Source of the DNA: Alphaproteobacteria bacterium
Lineage (GTDB): Bacteria; Pseudomonadota; Alphaproteobacteria; SHVP01
Assembly (NCBI GenBank): GCA_016869765.1
Contig: VGES01000027.1
Coordinates: forward strand, 1 to 45,056
DNA length: 45,056 nucleotides
Direction: 5' to 3'
Below, one piece after another: positions 26,412 through 35,363 of this stretch; the first letter of the stretch is position 1, and each line of letters opens with the position of its first letter. A model generated the notes under the pieces. The model had not been told where the DNA came from. It searched no databases and saw only the letters and a program-made list of their open reading frames with translations. The translations under genes were made by a program, and so were the position numbers.

Positions 26412-27959
26412 ATGACAGGCGAACGTCCTTCGCCGGGCCCCGAGCGCCGCCGGCGCGGCATAATCTTGACCGATGGTATTCGGGCCGCGGCTCGCCGTAC
26501 GCCGACCAAGGTGGCACTCGCCGAGGGCAGCCGACAACTGACCTACCGTCAGTTGATTGAGCGTGTCGACCGTGTCTCGCAAATGGCGGCGGCGTTCGGT
26601 TTGCCTGTGGGCGCCCGAGTCGCGCTGTTGGCTCCGAACAGCCTCGAATACATCGAGGTCGTCTGTGGTCTCGCGGCGGCGGCCCATCCGGTGGTCACCA
26701 TAGGACCCAACGCAAGTGTCCCCGAGATCGAATACATCCTCGGTCACGCCGAAACGCTCCTGCTGGTTGCGCATCCGGCGACCGAGCAGAAAGCACGTTC
26801 CGTACGCGGGCCGCATGGCGAGCGGGTCGTGATCATCGGGCCTGACTATGAGTCGCGACTGGCGTCCGTCCGCGCCAGCCCGCCGACGGCAGCGGTCAGC
26901 GAAGACGACATCTTCACGGTCCCTTACACCTCGGGCGCCACGGGGCGCCCCAAAGGCGTGATGCTGTCGCATCGTTGCCGAATCCTCACGGCGTTCGGGA
27001 TGGCCGCAGAACATGCCTGTTACTCGCCCGACGACCGAGCCCTAGCGACGACACCAATGTTCCATGGCTCTGGCTTTCTCATGGCATTTGCGCCGGTGTT
27101 CTTTGGCGGTTTTGCCGAGATTCTGCCGCGTTTCGAGATCGAGCAACTGTTGGCGGCGGCGGCGCGAATCAAGGCAACGAGTGTCTACATGGTGCCCACC
27201 CATTTCGCGGCAATGCTGGCCTTGCCCGACCACGGCCGCCGCCACGACATCGCGAGCCTGAAGACGGTGTTCTCGGGCACGGCGCCGCTCGCCCAGGCGA
27301 TGAAGGAACCGATCATCGAACGCATCGGCGAGGGGCGTCTCGTCGAGCGATACGGTTCGACCGAGGCCTCGATCGTCACCTGCCTGCGTCCCGTGGATCA
27401 GTTGCGCAAGATCCAGTGCGTCGGATTGCCGTTTCCCCTGACCGAAGTTCGCACCCTGGACGAGAACGGGGAGGAGTGCCCCGTGGGGGTCGTCGGCGAG
27501 CTCTACAGCCGCTCGCCGTTTATGTTCAGCGGCTACCTCAAGTCACCCGAGCAGACCGCCGCCGCATACCGGGGCGAATGGTTCAGCGCCGGCGACATGG
27601 CGCGCCGCGATGACGAGGGGTACGTCTATATCGTCGATCGCAAGAACGACATGATCATTTCGGGCGGCGAGAACATCTACCCGCGGGAGATCGAAGAGGT
27701 GCTGCTAGCCCATCCCTCTGTCGCTGAGGCAGCCGTGGTGGGCCTGCCCCACGACTACTGGGGTGAAGCGGTGACCGCGTTCGTGGTCGTCAAGACGGGC
27801 CACGATGTCGGCCGGGAGGCGCTCATGGCGCTATGCGAGGAACAGATCGCGCGCTTCAAACTTCCCAAGGAGATTCGTTTTCTCGAACGATTGCCGCGCA
27901 ACACGTTGGGTAAGGTGCTGCGTCGGGAACTTCGTGAAGCGAGCAAGGGCAAACCATGA
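26412..27959 (+). CDS. AMP-forming acyl-CoA synthetase/ligase, copy 2
   Basis: A 515-residue ANL-superfamily enzyme related to copy 1. The P-loop is Y-T-S-G-A-T-G-R-P-K-G at 172-182, followed by Y-G-S-T-E-A-S near 315. The hinge is Y-I-V-D-R-K-N-D-M-I-I-S-G-G near 410 and the catalytic Lys501 is in T-L-G-K-V-L. The middle loops (F-H-G-S-G-F and T-H-F-A-A-M) parallel those of copy 1 but differ in detail, so the two probably act on different acids or are subunits. The stop overlaps the hydrolase-fusion start (ATGA). Confidence 0.92.
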   Translation: MTGERPSPGPERRRRGIILTDGIRAAARRTPTKVALAEGSRQLTYRQLIERVDRVSQMAAAFGLPVGARVALLAPNSLEYIEVVCGLAAAAHPVVTIGPNASVPEIEYILGHAETLLLVAHPATEQKARSVRGPHGERVVIIGPDYESRLASVRASPPTAAVSEDDIFTVPYTSGATGRPKGVMLSHRCRILTAFGMAAEHACYSPDDRALATTPMFHGSGFLMAFAPVFFGGFAEILPRFEIEQLLAAAARIKATSVYMVPTHFAAMLALPDHGRRHDIASLKTVFSGTAPLAQAMKEPIIERIGEGRLVERYGSTEASIVTCLRPVDQLRKIQCVGLPFPLTEVRTLDENGEECPVGVVGELYSRSPFMFSGYLKSPEQTAAAYRGEWFSAGDMARRDDEGYVYIVDRKNDMIISGGENIYPREIEEVLLAHPSVAEAAVVGLPHDYWGEAVTAFVVVKTGHDVGREALMALCEEQIARFKLPKEIRFLERLPRNTLGKVLRRELREASKGKP

Positions 27960-29653
27960 AGATCAAAAAACACTTCGTCACCGTGGGACGGCGACGGATC
28001 CACTACCGGCGCACGGGGAAGGGGCCTGCGGTCCTCTTGCTTCACGCTTCGCCCGTTTCGAGCGAGGTCTTCGAGCTGCAGATCAGCCTGTTCGCCAAAC
28101 ACTTTACGGCGATCGCCATCGACACGCCGGGCTACGGCATGTCGGACCCGCTCAATCACCCCAAGCCCGAGATCGAAGATTTCGCTGATGCGTTGGCCGA
28201 GACCCTGGACGCGCTCGGTATCGAGCAGTGCGCCGTCTATGGGCGCCACACCGGGGGGTCGATCGCGGTCGAGTTCGCACGCCGCCATCCCAAGCGGACG
28301 GCGATGGCTCTGGCTGACGGCTATCCGATGTTCACAGCCGAAGTACGCGACGACTACCTCAAGCACTATCTTCCCGACATCACACCTCAGTGGGATGGGT
28401 CGCATCTCTCATGGTTGTGGTTCCGTTATCGCGAACAACACGTCTTCTGGCCATGGAACAAGCACGACGGCGCCCATCGCGCCGACCAGGACGTGCCCGA
28501 CCTCGCGTTCCTGCATCGTGGTGTAAAGGAGATGCTGATGGCGGGCAACGGCTACAAGGTGGCCTACTCGGCCGCGTTCCGGCACAACGGGCGCGAGGCG
28601 ATCGACCACCTTAGCGTTCCGGTTTGTTTCGGGGCGCGTCCGGGCGACTCGCAGTTTCGCACCCTCAAACGTTTTCCCGCCTCGGTTTGGACCCAGGAGG
28701 TCCCGCGCGACAAGACCGAAGCCACGCTCAAGGAACTGGAACTGCTGCTTCGTCACCCCGCTCGTGGCGACGCGCCGTCCGCGCCGAGCAAGGTCGGAGC
28801 GATTCCCGGTCGCGCCACGCCGCGCTACGTCGAGATCGAGGGCCGCCAGTTAATGGTGCGGCACTATCAGGAGCGGGGGGAGGGCACGCCACTCGTTGTC
28901 GTGCCCCCGCTACCCGGTTCGTCGCTGTTGTGCGAAAGCCTTGCCAAGGAAGCATCCCGTCACCGCCCCGTTTTCGCGATCGATCCCCCGGGCCACGGCG
29001 ATTCGGATGGGTTGCCGCGCGAGCGTCACGCCATCGAAACCTATGCCCTGGCCATTACGGCGACGCTCGGCGTGCTCGGGGTTCGCCGTGCGTATATTTA
29101 TGGCGCCAGTGTCGGGGCGGCGGTGGCCGTCGAAGTCGCGCGGCGATCGGACAAGTTGGTGGCTGGGTTGTGCCTCGAAGGGCCGATGGTCCTGACCGAT
29201 GCCGAACGCGCCGCGATGGCGCCACGCTGGGCGCCGTCGGCCGACCCGGTGTGGGATGGTCATCATCTGACGACCATGTGGCATCACCTGCGTGATCAGC
29301 AGCTCTTTTATCCGTGGTACGAGAAGACGCTGGCGGCAACCCGTTGGATCGAACCTGAACTAGATCCTAAGCGCCTCCACGCCCACGTGGTCGAGATGAT
29401 CAAACACCCCGAGTCCTTCAAACCCGCTTGGGACGCGGCGTTCGCCTTTCCGATGCGGCGACACTTGGCGGAACTCGCGACCCCGCTGTTGCTCGCGGTT
29501 CGCGACACCGATCCGTTCCGAGCCTGCTTCGATCACGCACGCGCCGTCGCGCCCCAGTCCAAGATTGCCCGTTTGTCGCCCGTTCCGGCGACTGCGGCGT
29601 CGGCGATCGAGGCATTCATCACGGACGTCGAAGACCAAGGAGGTCGACTATGA
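27956..29653 (+). CDS. Double alpha/beta-hydrolase fusion with non-canonical active sites
   Basis: A 565-residue protein with two alpha/beta-hydrolase domains in tandem. Domain 1 spans about 5-267 and domain 2 about 288-560, joined by a Pro/Ala/Ser linker (268-287). In domain 1 the nucleophile elbow is Y-G-R-H-T-G-G (95-101), with His98 where Ser is expected. In domain 2 it is Y-G-A-S-V-G-A (382-388), with Ser385 present. A catalytic His near the C-terminal end of each domain is not evident (domain 1 reads V-P-R-D-K-T, domain 2 L-S-P-V-P-A-T). The oxyanion regions are L-L-H-A-S-P and V-P-P-L-P-G. The protein is predicted cytoplasmic. It may be a binding or specialised lyase-like protein rather than a standard esterase. 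It overlaps both neighbours by ATGA. A related fragment lies at 44085. Confidence 0.85.
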   Translation: MKIKKHFVTVGRRRIHYRRTGKGPAVLLLHASPVSSEVFELQISLFAKHFTAIAIDTPGYGMSDPLNHPKPEIEDFADALAETLDALGIEQCAVYGRHTGGSIAVEFARRHPKRTAMALADGYPMFTAEVRDDYLKHYLPDITPQWDGSHLSWLWFRYREQHVFWPWNKHDGAHRADQDVPDLAFLHRGVKEMLMAGNGYKVAYSAAFRHNGREAIDHLSVPVCFGARPGDSQFRTLKRFPASVWTQEVPRDKTEATLKELELLLRHPARGDAPSAPSKVGAIPGRATPRYVEIEGRQLMVRHYQERGEGTPLVVVPPLPGSSLLCESLAKEASRHRPVFAIDPPGHGDSDGLPRERHAIETYALAITATLGVLGVRRAYIYGASVGAAVAVEVARRSDKLVAGLCLEGPMVLTDAERAAMAPRWAPSADPVWDGHHLTTMWHHLRDQQLFYPWYEKTLAATRWIEPELDPKRLHAHVVEMIKHPESFKPAWDAAFAFPMRRHLAELATPLLLAVRDTDPFRACFDHARAVAPQSKIARLSPVPATAASAIEAFITDVEDQGGRL

Positions 29654-31185
29654 CCACCATCGAGCGAATCGCTGCCGTCGTCGGGCGCGAGCATTGCATC
29701 ACCGACAAGGCGGAACGGGAGTTGATGTCCCAGGACATCTTTTTCTGGCCCGATGCCGTACTTGCCGAAGCGGTCGTGCGCCCGGCCGACACAGCGCAGG
29801 TCGCCGCAGTGATGAAGGCGGCACGGGAGGCCGGCCTATACGTCGCGCCACGAGGCGGGGGCATGTCCTACACCAAAGGCTACGTGCCGGAGCGAGCCGG
29901 GACCATCATGCTCGACCTGGGTCGGCTCAATCAGATCGAAGAGGTCAACGAGCAGGACCTATACATCCGGGTCGGCGCTGGATGCACGTGGGCTCAGGTG
30001 CGGGAGGCCTTGCAACCCCGTGGTTTGCGCACCGTGATCTCCGGCCCGATCTCAGGCGTGGTGTCGACGGTTGGCGGCGGTATGGCCCAGAACGTCCCGG
30101 GCTCCATGGACAACGTGTTGGGTCTCGAAGTCGTGCTCGCGGACGGTCGCGTGATCCACACTGGATCTTCGGGCGTGACGCGCACCAAGTCCGACTTCTA
30201 CCGTTACTACGGTCCCGACCTCACCGGGCTGTTCATGGGGGACACCGGAGCCTACGGCATCAAGACCAAGGTCACGCTGCGCATTCAGCCGATTCCGGCC
30301 GGGGCGGTATTCGCCTCGTTTTCGTTCGACACACTGAAGGACATGGCGCTCGCTATGGCGGGTGTGGCGCGTCTCGGCGTCACGAACAAGAGCTTCGGGA
30401 TGGACCCGCTCAAGAACCGCACCTCGACCAAAGTGAGCTTGATGGAGGGCGCCAAGACCCTGGGCGATGTCATTCGATCGGGTCGCTCGCTGACCGAGGG
30501 TTTGCGCGATTCGCTTCGCGTCGTGCGGGCCGGTCGTGGCGTGCTCGATGACGTCGAATGGTCCCTGCACCTCACCATCGAGGGCATCGACGAGGTTGCG
30601 GCCCAGTATGCGGCGGAATTGGCTCGACGGGTGTGCCTCGAACGGGGTCGCGAGATCGAACCGAGCGTCCCTATTGCGATGCGGGCGCGACCGTTTTCGA
30701 TCCGCGGGTTCCTCGGCCTCGAGGGCGAGCGCTGGGTTCCGGTCCATGCCATGTTTCCCTTGTCCCGAGTCGAAACAGCGGTCGATGCCGTTCAAGCGTT
30801 CTTCGCCGCGCGCAAGGACGAACTCGACTGGCATGAGATTCGCTACGCGTTTCTCTCGACTATCAATGGTCCCTATTGGTTGATCGAGCCGATGTTCTAC
30901 TGGTTCGACGAGATTTCACCCCTGCACCGACGCCACCTCGACGCGCAGAAGATCGCCAAGTTCGTCAAGGCCAAACCGAATCCTGATGCACGCGCCGTGG
31001 TTCAGCGCATACGCGCCGAGTTGCGTGATGCATTCTTCGATATCGGTGCTATTACCTCGCAAATCGGGAAGTACTACCGTCTGCCCGAGGCCATGGAGCC
31101 CGGCGCCTATCAATTGCTGACGGAAATCAAGGATCTGCTCGACCCGGATCGTCGCTTGAACCCCGGCAATCTCGGTTGGCGCTGA
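29650..31185 (+). CDS. FAD-linked oxidase/dehydrogenase (VAO/GlcD type)
   Basis: A 511-residue flavoprotein. The FAD_binding_4 (PP-loop) domain spans about 35-220. It includes V-A-P-R-G-G-G-M-S-Y-T, I-M-L-D-L-G-R-L-N-Q-I and V-G-A-G-C-T-W-A-Q-V. It also includes the glycine-rich S-G-V-V-S-T-V-G-G-G-M-A-Q, then G-L-E-V-V-L-A-D-G-R-V. The C-terminal substrate domain ends with L-L-D-P-D-R-R-L-N-P-G-N-L, usual in glycolate/lactate oxidase and VAO-family dehydrogenases. It probably oxidises a hydroxy acid or a phenolic alcohol. Start ATG 29650 overlaps the previous stop. It ends the first block of the supercluster, 80 bases before the next binding protein. Confidence 0.9.
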   Translation: MTTIERIAAVVGREHCITDKAERELMSQDIFFWPDAVLAEAVVRPADTAQVAAVMKAAREAGLYVAPRGGGMSYTKGYVPERAGTIMLDLGRLNQIEEVNEQDLYIRVGAGCTWAQVREALQPRGLRTVISGPISGVVSTVGGGMAQNVPGSMDNVLGLEVVLADGRVIHTGSSGVTRTKSDFYRYYGPDLTGLFMGDTGAYGIKTKVTLRIQPIPAGAVFASFSFDTLKDMALAMAGVARLGVTNKSFGMDPLKNRTSTKVSLMEGAKTLGDVIRSGRSLTEGLRDSLRVVRAGRGVLDDVEWSLHLTIEGIDEVAAQYAAELARRVCLERGREIEPSVPIAMRARPFSIRGFLGLEGERWVPVHAMFPLSRVETAVDAVQAFFAARKDELDWHEIRYAFLSTINGPYWLIEPMFYWFDEISPLHRRHLDAQKIAKFVKAKPNPDARAVVQRIRAELRDAFFDIGAITSQIGKYYRLPEAMEPGAYQLLTEIKDLLDPDRRLNPGNLGWR

Positions 31186-31265
31186 GGTTGCCTGTCGGGG
31201 GGGATCAGACTATCCTTCGCTCATACACAAGTCCGGACAAAGTTCGGCGTTCCCGGAGGAAAACC

Positions 31266-32318
31266 GTGAAGAAACAGACATTTTCGACATCCCGCCGAAC
31301 GTTGCTGAAAGGCGCCGCTGCAGCCGGGGTGATCGCCGGCTTCCCAGCGATCGTTCGCGCCCAGAACCGCGAGTTGGTGTTCAGCATTCCGGGCGGCATC
31401 TACGAGCAGAACTTCCGGCCACACGTGGTCGAGCCGTTCGAGAAGAAGACGGGGCGGAAGATCAGTCTTCAGTTTCAAGGCAGCAACGAGGTCTATGCGA
31501 AAGTCTTGGCAACGAAGGACGCGCCGGATTTCGACCTCGCCTTCCTGTCTTATCCATTGGCCATGTCGGCCAAGGACACGAAGGACGTATTCATCGATCT
31601 GCCGACGAGCCTTGTGCCGAACGCCGCGGACCTCGATCCGCTGTTCTACGACATCTATGACCGCAAGGCGGTCGGCTTCAACTATGCGCCCTATGGAATC
31701 GGCTTTCACGTCAATCACGTGAAGCCGGCGCCGACCTCCTGGCACGACCTGTGGCGCCCCGAACTGAAGGGCAAAGTCACGATCACCGATCTCTCCGGCG
31801 GCTTCGCGTTCGAGACGGTGGTGTTGGCGGCGCTGATCAACGGCGGCAGCATCGACAATCTGGAGCCCGGCTGGGAGGCGATGAAGCGCCTGAAGCCGAA
31901 CGTCTTCCGGTGGTACAAGAGCGCGCCCGAGGCTGCCCAGCTCTTCGAGCGCGAAGAAGCGTGGGCCGGCGGCTTGGCCTCTTCGCGTATCTACACGCTC
32001 AAGGACGCCGGCAAGCCGGTCGAATGGGTTGCGCCCAAGGAGGGCACACCCGTCGGTGTGCTGTCCTTCCATGTCCTCAAGAACTCGCGCAACCGCGATC
32101 TCGCCGTCGAATTCGCCAACTGGGCGATCAGCAAAGAACCGCAAGAAGGGTTCGCCAACGGGATCGAGTTCGGGCCGTGCAGCAAGAAGGCGGAACTCAA
32201 AGGACGCGCCAAAGAGCGCGTACCAGCCCACGCCCAACTCATGCGGATCGACTGGCCCAAGCTCGCCCCCAAGATGCGGGCGATGGACGAGCGCTGGCAG
32301 CGTGAGGTCGTCACCTGA
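31266..32318 (+). CDS. Polyamine-type ABC substrate-binding protein with Tat signal, copy 1
   Basis: A 350-residue extracytoplasmic solute-binding protein of the PotD-like family (SBP_bac family 6/8 fold). The N-terminus has the twin-arginine motif S-R-R-T-L-L-K (9-15), a hydrophobic stretch and a cleavage-like A-I-V-R-A-Q, so export should be by Tat. Mature motifs include F-S-I-P-G-G-I-Y-E, S-W-H-D-L-W-R-P-E-L-K-G-K and V-G-V-L-S-F-H. A strong GGAGG lies 6 bases before the GTG at 31266, which decides the start. It is followed by a hairpin and the double isochorismatase gene. The permeases and ATPase it serves are at 33725-36449. Confidence 0.9.
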   Translation: MKKQTFSTSRRTLLKGAAAAGVIAGFPAIVRAQNRELVFSIPGGIYEQNFRPHVVEPFEKKTGRKISLQFQGSNEVYAKVLATKDAPDFDLAFLSYPLAMSAKDTKDVFIDLPTSLVPNAADLDPLFYDIYDRKAVGFNYAPYGIGFHVNHVKPAPTSWHDLWRPELKGKVTITDLSGGFAFETVVLAALINGGSIDNLEPGWEAMKRLKPNVFRWYKSAPEAAQLFEREEAWAGGLASSRIYTLKDAGKPVEWVAPKEGTPVGVLSFHVLKNSRNRDLAVEFANWAISKEPQEGFANGIEFGPCSKKAELKGRAKERVPAHAQLMRIDWPKLAPKMRAMDERWQREVVT

Positions 32319-32331
32319 ACACCTAATATTG

Positions 32332-32358
32332 CGGCCGCCGGTTTCTCGGCGGCCGTTT
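32332..32358 (+). terminator. Hairpin with short T-run behind the binding-protein gene
   Basis: Arms CGGCCGCCG and CGGCGGCCG (9 bases, perfect) enclose GTTTCT and are followed by TTT. It lies 14 bases after the binding-protein stop and before the next Shine-Dalgarno. The weak T-run suggests partial termination or 3'-end protection rather than a full stop. Confidence 0.6.
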
Positions 32359-32377
32359 CAGCCTTGGGGGGGAAACC

Positions 32378-33715
32378 ATGACGGCCAAAGGACGGCAGCT
32401 GACCCTGCGTGAAAAGATCGATCCTGCGACGACGGCCCTTGTCGTGATCGATGTCCAGAACGACTTTTGCCACCCGCAGGGCTATCACGCCAAGGCGGGG
32501 GCCGACATGGCGATGATGCCCCCGATGGCTGCGGCGCTCGAACCGCTCGTCGCAGCCGCGCGCCGGGCGGGGACCCTGATCATTTGGGTCCGCGCCACCT
32601 ACGACGAGATCGTGCAGGGCGAACCGCTGGCCGAACAGCTTTCCAAGGGCGGCGTTTCACCGGTCCGGTGTGCCGAAGGGTCTTGGGGTGCCGATTGGTT
32701 CGACCCGATTCGCCCGAGCGAGGCGAAGAACGAGGTCGTCATTACCAAACATCGCTATAGCGCCTTCTGGGACACCGAGATCGATCTCTACCTGCGCAGC
32801 AACGGCATCAAGACGATCGTGGCGACCGGGGTAATCACCTCGGGCTGTGTCGAGTCGACGGCCCGGGATGCGTTCTTCCGCAACTATTTCGTCGTCATAG
32901 CGGGTGACTCGTGTGCGTCCTACGCCAAGGAGCGTCACGACGCATCGTTACGCAAGTTCGCGATGACCATGGGCGTCGTCACCGACTCCGCCACGATCGC
33001 CGAACTCTGGCGCGGCGCAGCGCCGGGGCTACGCGGGTGGCAGATCGAAGCCAAAAAAGCCGTCGCGCCGCGGACGTTCGAAGAGCTGATCGCGCCCGGC
33101 CGGACCGCACTCGTGATCATCGATATGCAGAACGACTTCTGCCATGCCGACGGCGTTATGGGGCAGAGCGGTGAGGGGCTGCAACACAACCGTTCAATTA
33201 TTCCCGCGATCGTAGGTCTGCTCGATCAGGCGCGTCGCACCGGGGCGATGGTCGTGCACGTCCAGGCGAGCTATGGCGACATGGTGGGCGGCCCGTCCTG
33301 GCTGTTCACGGTCGGAGAGACCAACTTGCGCCAGCAGTGCTGTCTACCGAACTCCTGGGGCGGCAGACAGGTCGATGAACTCCCGGTCAAAACCGGTGAA
33401 CCGATCGTGGTCAAGCATCGTTACAGCGCCTTCACCGACACGCGCCTCGACAACCTGCTGCGGTCGAACGGCATTCGGACGATCGTATGCGTCGGCACCG
33501 CTACACAAGCCTGCGTCGAGTCTACCGTGCGCGAGGGGAAACTTCGGGACTATCACGTCGTTGTGCCCTCCGATGCGGTGGCCGCTCGCGACCGCATGCG
33601 TGCGATGCACGATGCCTCGCTCGAGGTGATGGGACTCTATTTCGCGACGGTCGTTCCGAGTCGTCGCCTCGCCGAGGGTTGGTCAGGCTTCGGCCGCCGC
33701 GCTGCCGCAGAGTAG
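32378..33715 (+). CDS. Double isochorismatase-like cysteine hydrolase fusion
   Basis: A 445-residue protein made of two complete isochorismatase-like domains, about 15-215 and 235-430. Each keeps the catalytic triad. Domain 1 has Asp25 (V-I-D-V-Q-N-D-F), Lys124 (T-K-H-R-Y-S) and Cys157 (T-S-G-C-V-E-S-T). Domain 2 has Asp249 (I-I-D-M-Q-N-D-F), Lys346 (V-K-H-R-Y-S) and Cys379 (T-Q-A-C-V-E-S-T). Family members hydrolyse amides, carbamates, N-carbamoyl compounds or vinyl ethers. The usual enzyme is a single domain of 180-240 residues, so this is a fusion by duplication. It lies between a binding-protein gene and its permeases, suggesting that it acts on the imported compound. GGGGGGG precedes the ATG. 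Confidence 0.92.
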   Translation: MTAKGRQLTLREKIDPATTALVVIDVQNDFCHPQGYHAKAGADMAMMPPMAAALEPLVAAARRAGTLIIWVRATYDEIVQGEPLAEQLSKGGVSPVRCAEGSWGADWFDPIRPSEAKNEVVITKHRYSAFWDTEIDLYLRSNGIKTIVATGVITSGCVESTARDAFFRNYFVVIAGDSCASYAKERHDASLRKFAMTMGVVTDSATIAELWRGAAPGLRGWQIEAKKAVAPRTFEELIAPGRTALVIIDMQNDFCHADGVMGQSGEGLQHNRSIIPAIVGLLDQARRTGAMVVHVQASYGDMVGGPSWLFTVGETNLRQQCCLPNSWGGRQVDELPVKTGEPIVVKHRYSAFTDTRLDNLLRSNGIRTIVCVGTATQACVESTVREGKLRDYHVVVPSDAVAARDRMRAMHDASLEVMGLYFATVVPSRRLAEGWSGFGRRAAAE

Positions 33716-33724
33716 CGTTTCCCG

Positions 33725-34585
33725 ATGATGAAGACGCGGACCGCGCTTTTTTTCTTGACGCCCGCCGTCATGATCATGGTGGCGCTGCTGGTCATGCCGG
33801 TGGGCTACCTGGTGCGGTTCAGTTTTTTCGTGGGGCAGCAGGGGGCGCAAACGGCCGGCGGCTTCACGCTCGCCAACTACGCAAAGTTGCTCGGCGACTC
33901 GTTCTACCTCGGGATTCTCGGCAGGACGCTCTATCTGTCGCTGATCACGACCACGCTTTCGGTGCTCACCGGTTATCCGTTGGCCCACTTCATGTGGAAA
34001 ACCTCGAAGCGCTGGCGGGGCATGTTGACGATTCTCGTCCTTTCGCCACTGCTCGTCAGCATCGTGGTGAGCTCCTATGGCTGGATCGTGATCCTTGGCA
34101 ACCGCGGCGTCATCAACAACGCGTTGATCGGCCTCGGCCTGATCGACACGCCCGTGAAGCTCATGTTCACCAACATCGCGATCGTGGTCGGGCTGGTGCA
34201 CATCGTCATGCCATTCATGGTGTTGTCGATCTTGGCCGCGCTCGAACGCATCGATCCGTTATTGGCCGAAGCGGCGACGACGCTGGGGGCCAATCGACTG
34301 CGGACGCTGTGGCACGTGATCTTGCCATTGGCGCTCCCGGGGATCGGGGCGGGCACGACGATCGTCTTCAGTCTAGCGATGTCGGCCTATGTCACGCCGG
34401 CGGTGTTGGGCGGCAGTGGGCCCAATTTCATCACCACGCTCATCTATCATCAGTTCGTGACGCTGTTTAACTGGCCGTTCGGAGCGACGGTCGCAGCCCT
34501 GCTGTTGTCGGTGTCGGTCGGAATCGTGTTCTTCTATGTTCGCGTGCTGTCGCGCGTCGGTGCGCTCGGGGTTCAGGCCCGATGA
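33725..34585 (+). CDS. Polyamine-type ABC transporter permease (PotB-like)
   Basis: A 286-residue inner-membrane permease with about six segments. After TM1 comes a periplasmic loop with F-T-L-A-N-Y-A-K-L-L, usual for PotB-type proteins. The EAA loop reads L-A-E-A-A-T-T-L-G-A-N-R near residues 180-191. It starts 9 bases after the fusion stop; an ATG doublet at 33725/33728 makes the exact start ambiguous by one codon. It overlaps the next permease by ATGA. Confidence 0.92.
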   Translation: MMKTRTALFFLTPAVMIMVALLVMPVGYLVRFSFFVGQQGAQTAGGFTLANYAKLLGDSFYLGILGRTLYLSLITTTLSVLTGYPLAHFMWKTSKRWRGMLTILVLSPLLVSIVVSSYGWIVILGNRGVINNALIGLGLIDTPVKLMFTNIAIVVGLVHIVMPFMVLSILAALERIDPLLAEAATTLGANRLRTLWHVILPLALPGIGAGTTIVFSLAMSAYVTPAVLGGSGPNFITTLIYHQFVTLFNWPFGATVAALLLSVSVGIVFFYVRVLSRVGALGVQAR

Positions 34586-35361
34586 CACGGGCCTTTCACG
34601 TCTACATCGGCTTTTTGATCGTCTTCATCATGGCGCCGATCCTCATCGTGGCCGTGGTGTCGTTCAGCGGCGGCAAGGTGCCGGAGTTCCCGCCGAAGTC
34701 GTTTTCATTCCAATGGTACGACTACGCACTCAACTACTCTTTATTCACGCGTTCCGCCGTCAACAGCGCCTGGCTGGCGTTGATTTCGACCGTGATCGCA
34801 GCGCCGATCGCCGTGGCCGCGGCGTTGGCCATCGTGCGCAAGCGTTTCCCGGGCCGTGATGCGATCCAGACATTCTTGCTCGCCCCTTTGATCGTGCCAT
34901 CGATCGTCATCGGACTTTCGATCCTGCTCGGGTTCGCCACGGTCGGTATTCGCGACATTTTTTTCCGGCTCATCGGCGCCCACGTTCTGATCACGTTTCC
35001 CTACCTCGTGCGCACCGTGATCGCGTCGCTTTCACGGGTCGACGTCACCGTCGAGGAGGCAGCCCGAACCCTGGGCGCGAACAATTGGCGTACGTTCTGG
35101 CATGTGACCTTGCCTTTGATCCGCCCCGGGATCATCGCCGGCATGCTGTTCTCGTTCATCGTGTCGTTCGACAATGTCTCGGTTTCCCTGTTCCTGACGA
35201 GTGCGCGAACCAACACGTTGCCGCTCGCGATCCTGAGCTATGTCGAATTCAACTTCGATCCCTCGATCGCGGCGATCTCGACGATGCTGATCCTCTTCTC
35301 TTTGGGAGCGGCGGTGATCCTCGAACGCGTCGTAGGGTTGCGCAAGGTCTTGGGCGTATAG
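34582..35361 (+). CDS. Polyamine-type ABC transporter permease (PotC-like)
   Basis: A 259-residue inner-membrane permease. It starts with a hydrophobic segment and the typical S-F-S-G-G-K loop, followed by S-F-Q-W-Y-D-Y. The EAA loop is V-E-E-A-A-R-T-L-G-A-N-N near 154-165, and S-F-D-N-V-S-V-S-L-F lies in the later half. About six membrane segments. It forms the heterodimeric channel with the previous gene product and is followed 2 bases later by the ATPase gene. Confidence 0.92.
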   Translation: MTRAFHVYIGFLIVFIMAPILIVAVVSFSGGKVPEFPPKSFSFQWYDYALNYSLFTRSAVNSAWLALISTVIAAPIAVAAALAIVRKRFPGRDAIQTFLLAPLIVPSIVIGLSILLGFATVGIRDIFFRLIGAHVLITFPYLVRTVIASLSRVDVTVEEAARTLGANNWRTFWHVTLPLIRPGIIAGMLFSFIVSFDNVSVSLFLTSARTNTLPLAILSYVEFNFDPSIAAISTMLILFSLGAAVILERVVGLRKVLGV

Positions 35362-35363
35362 CG

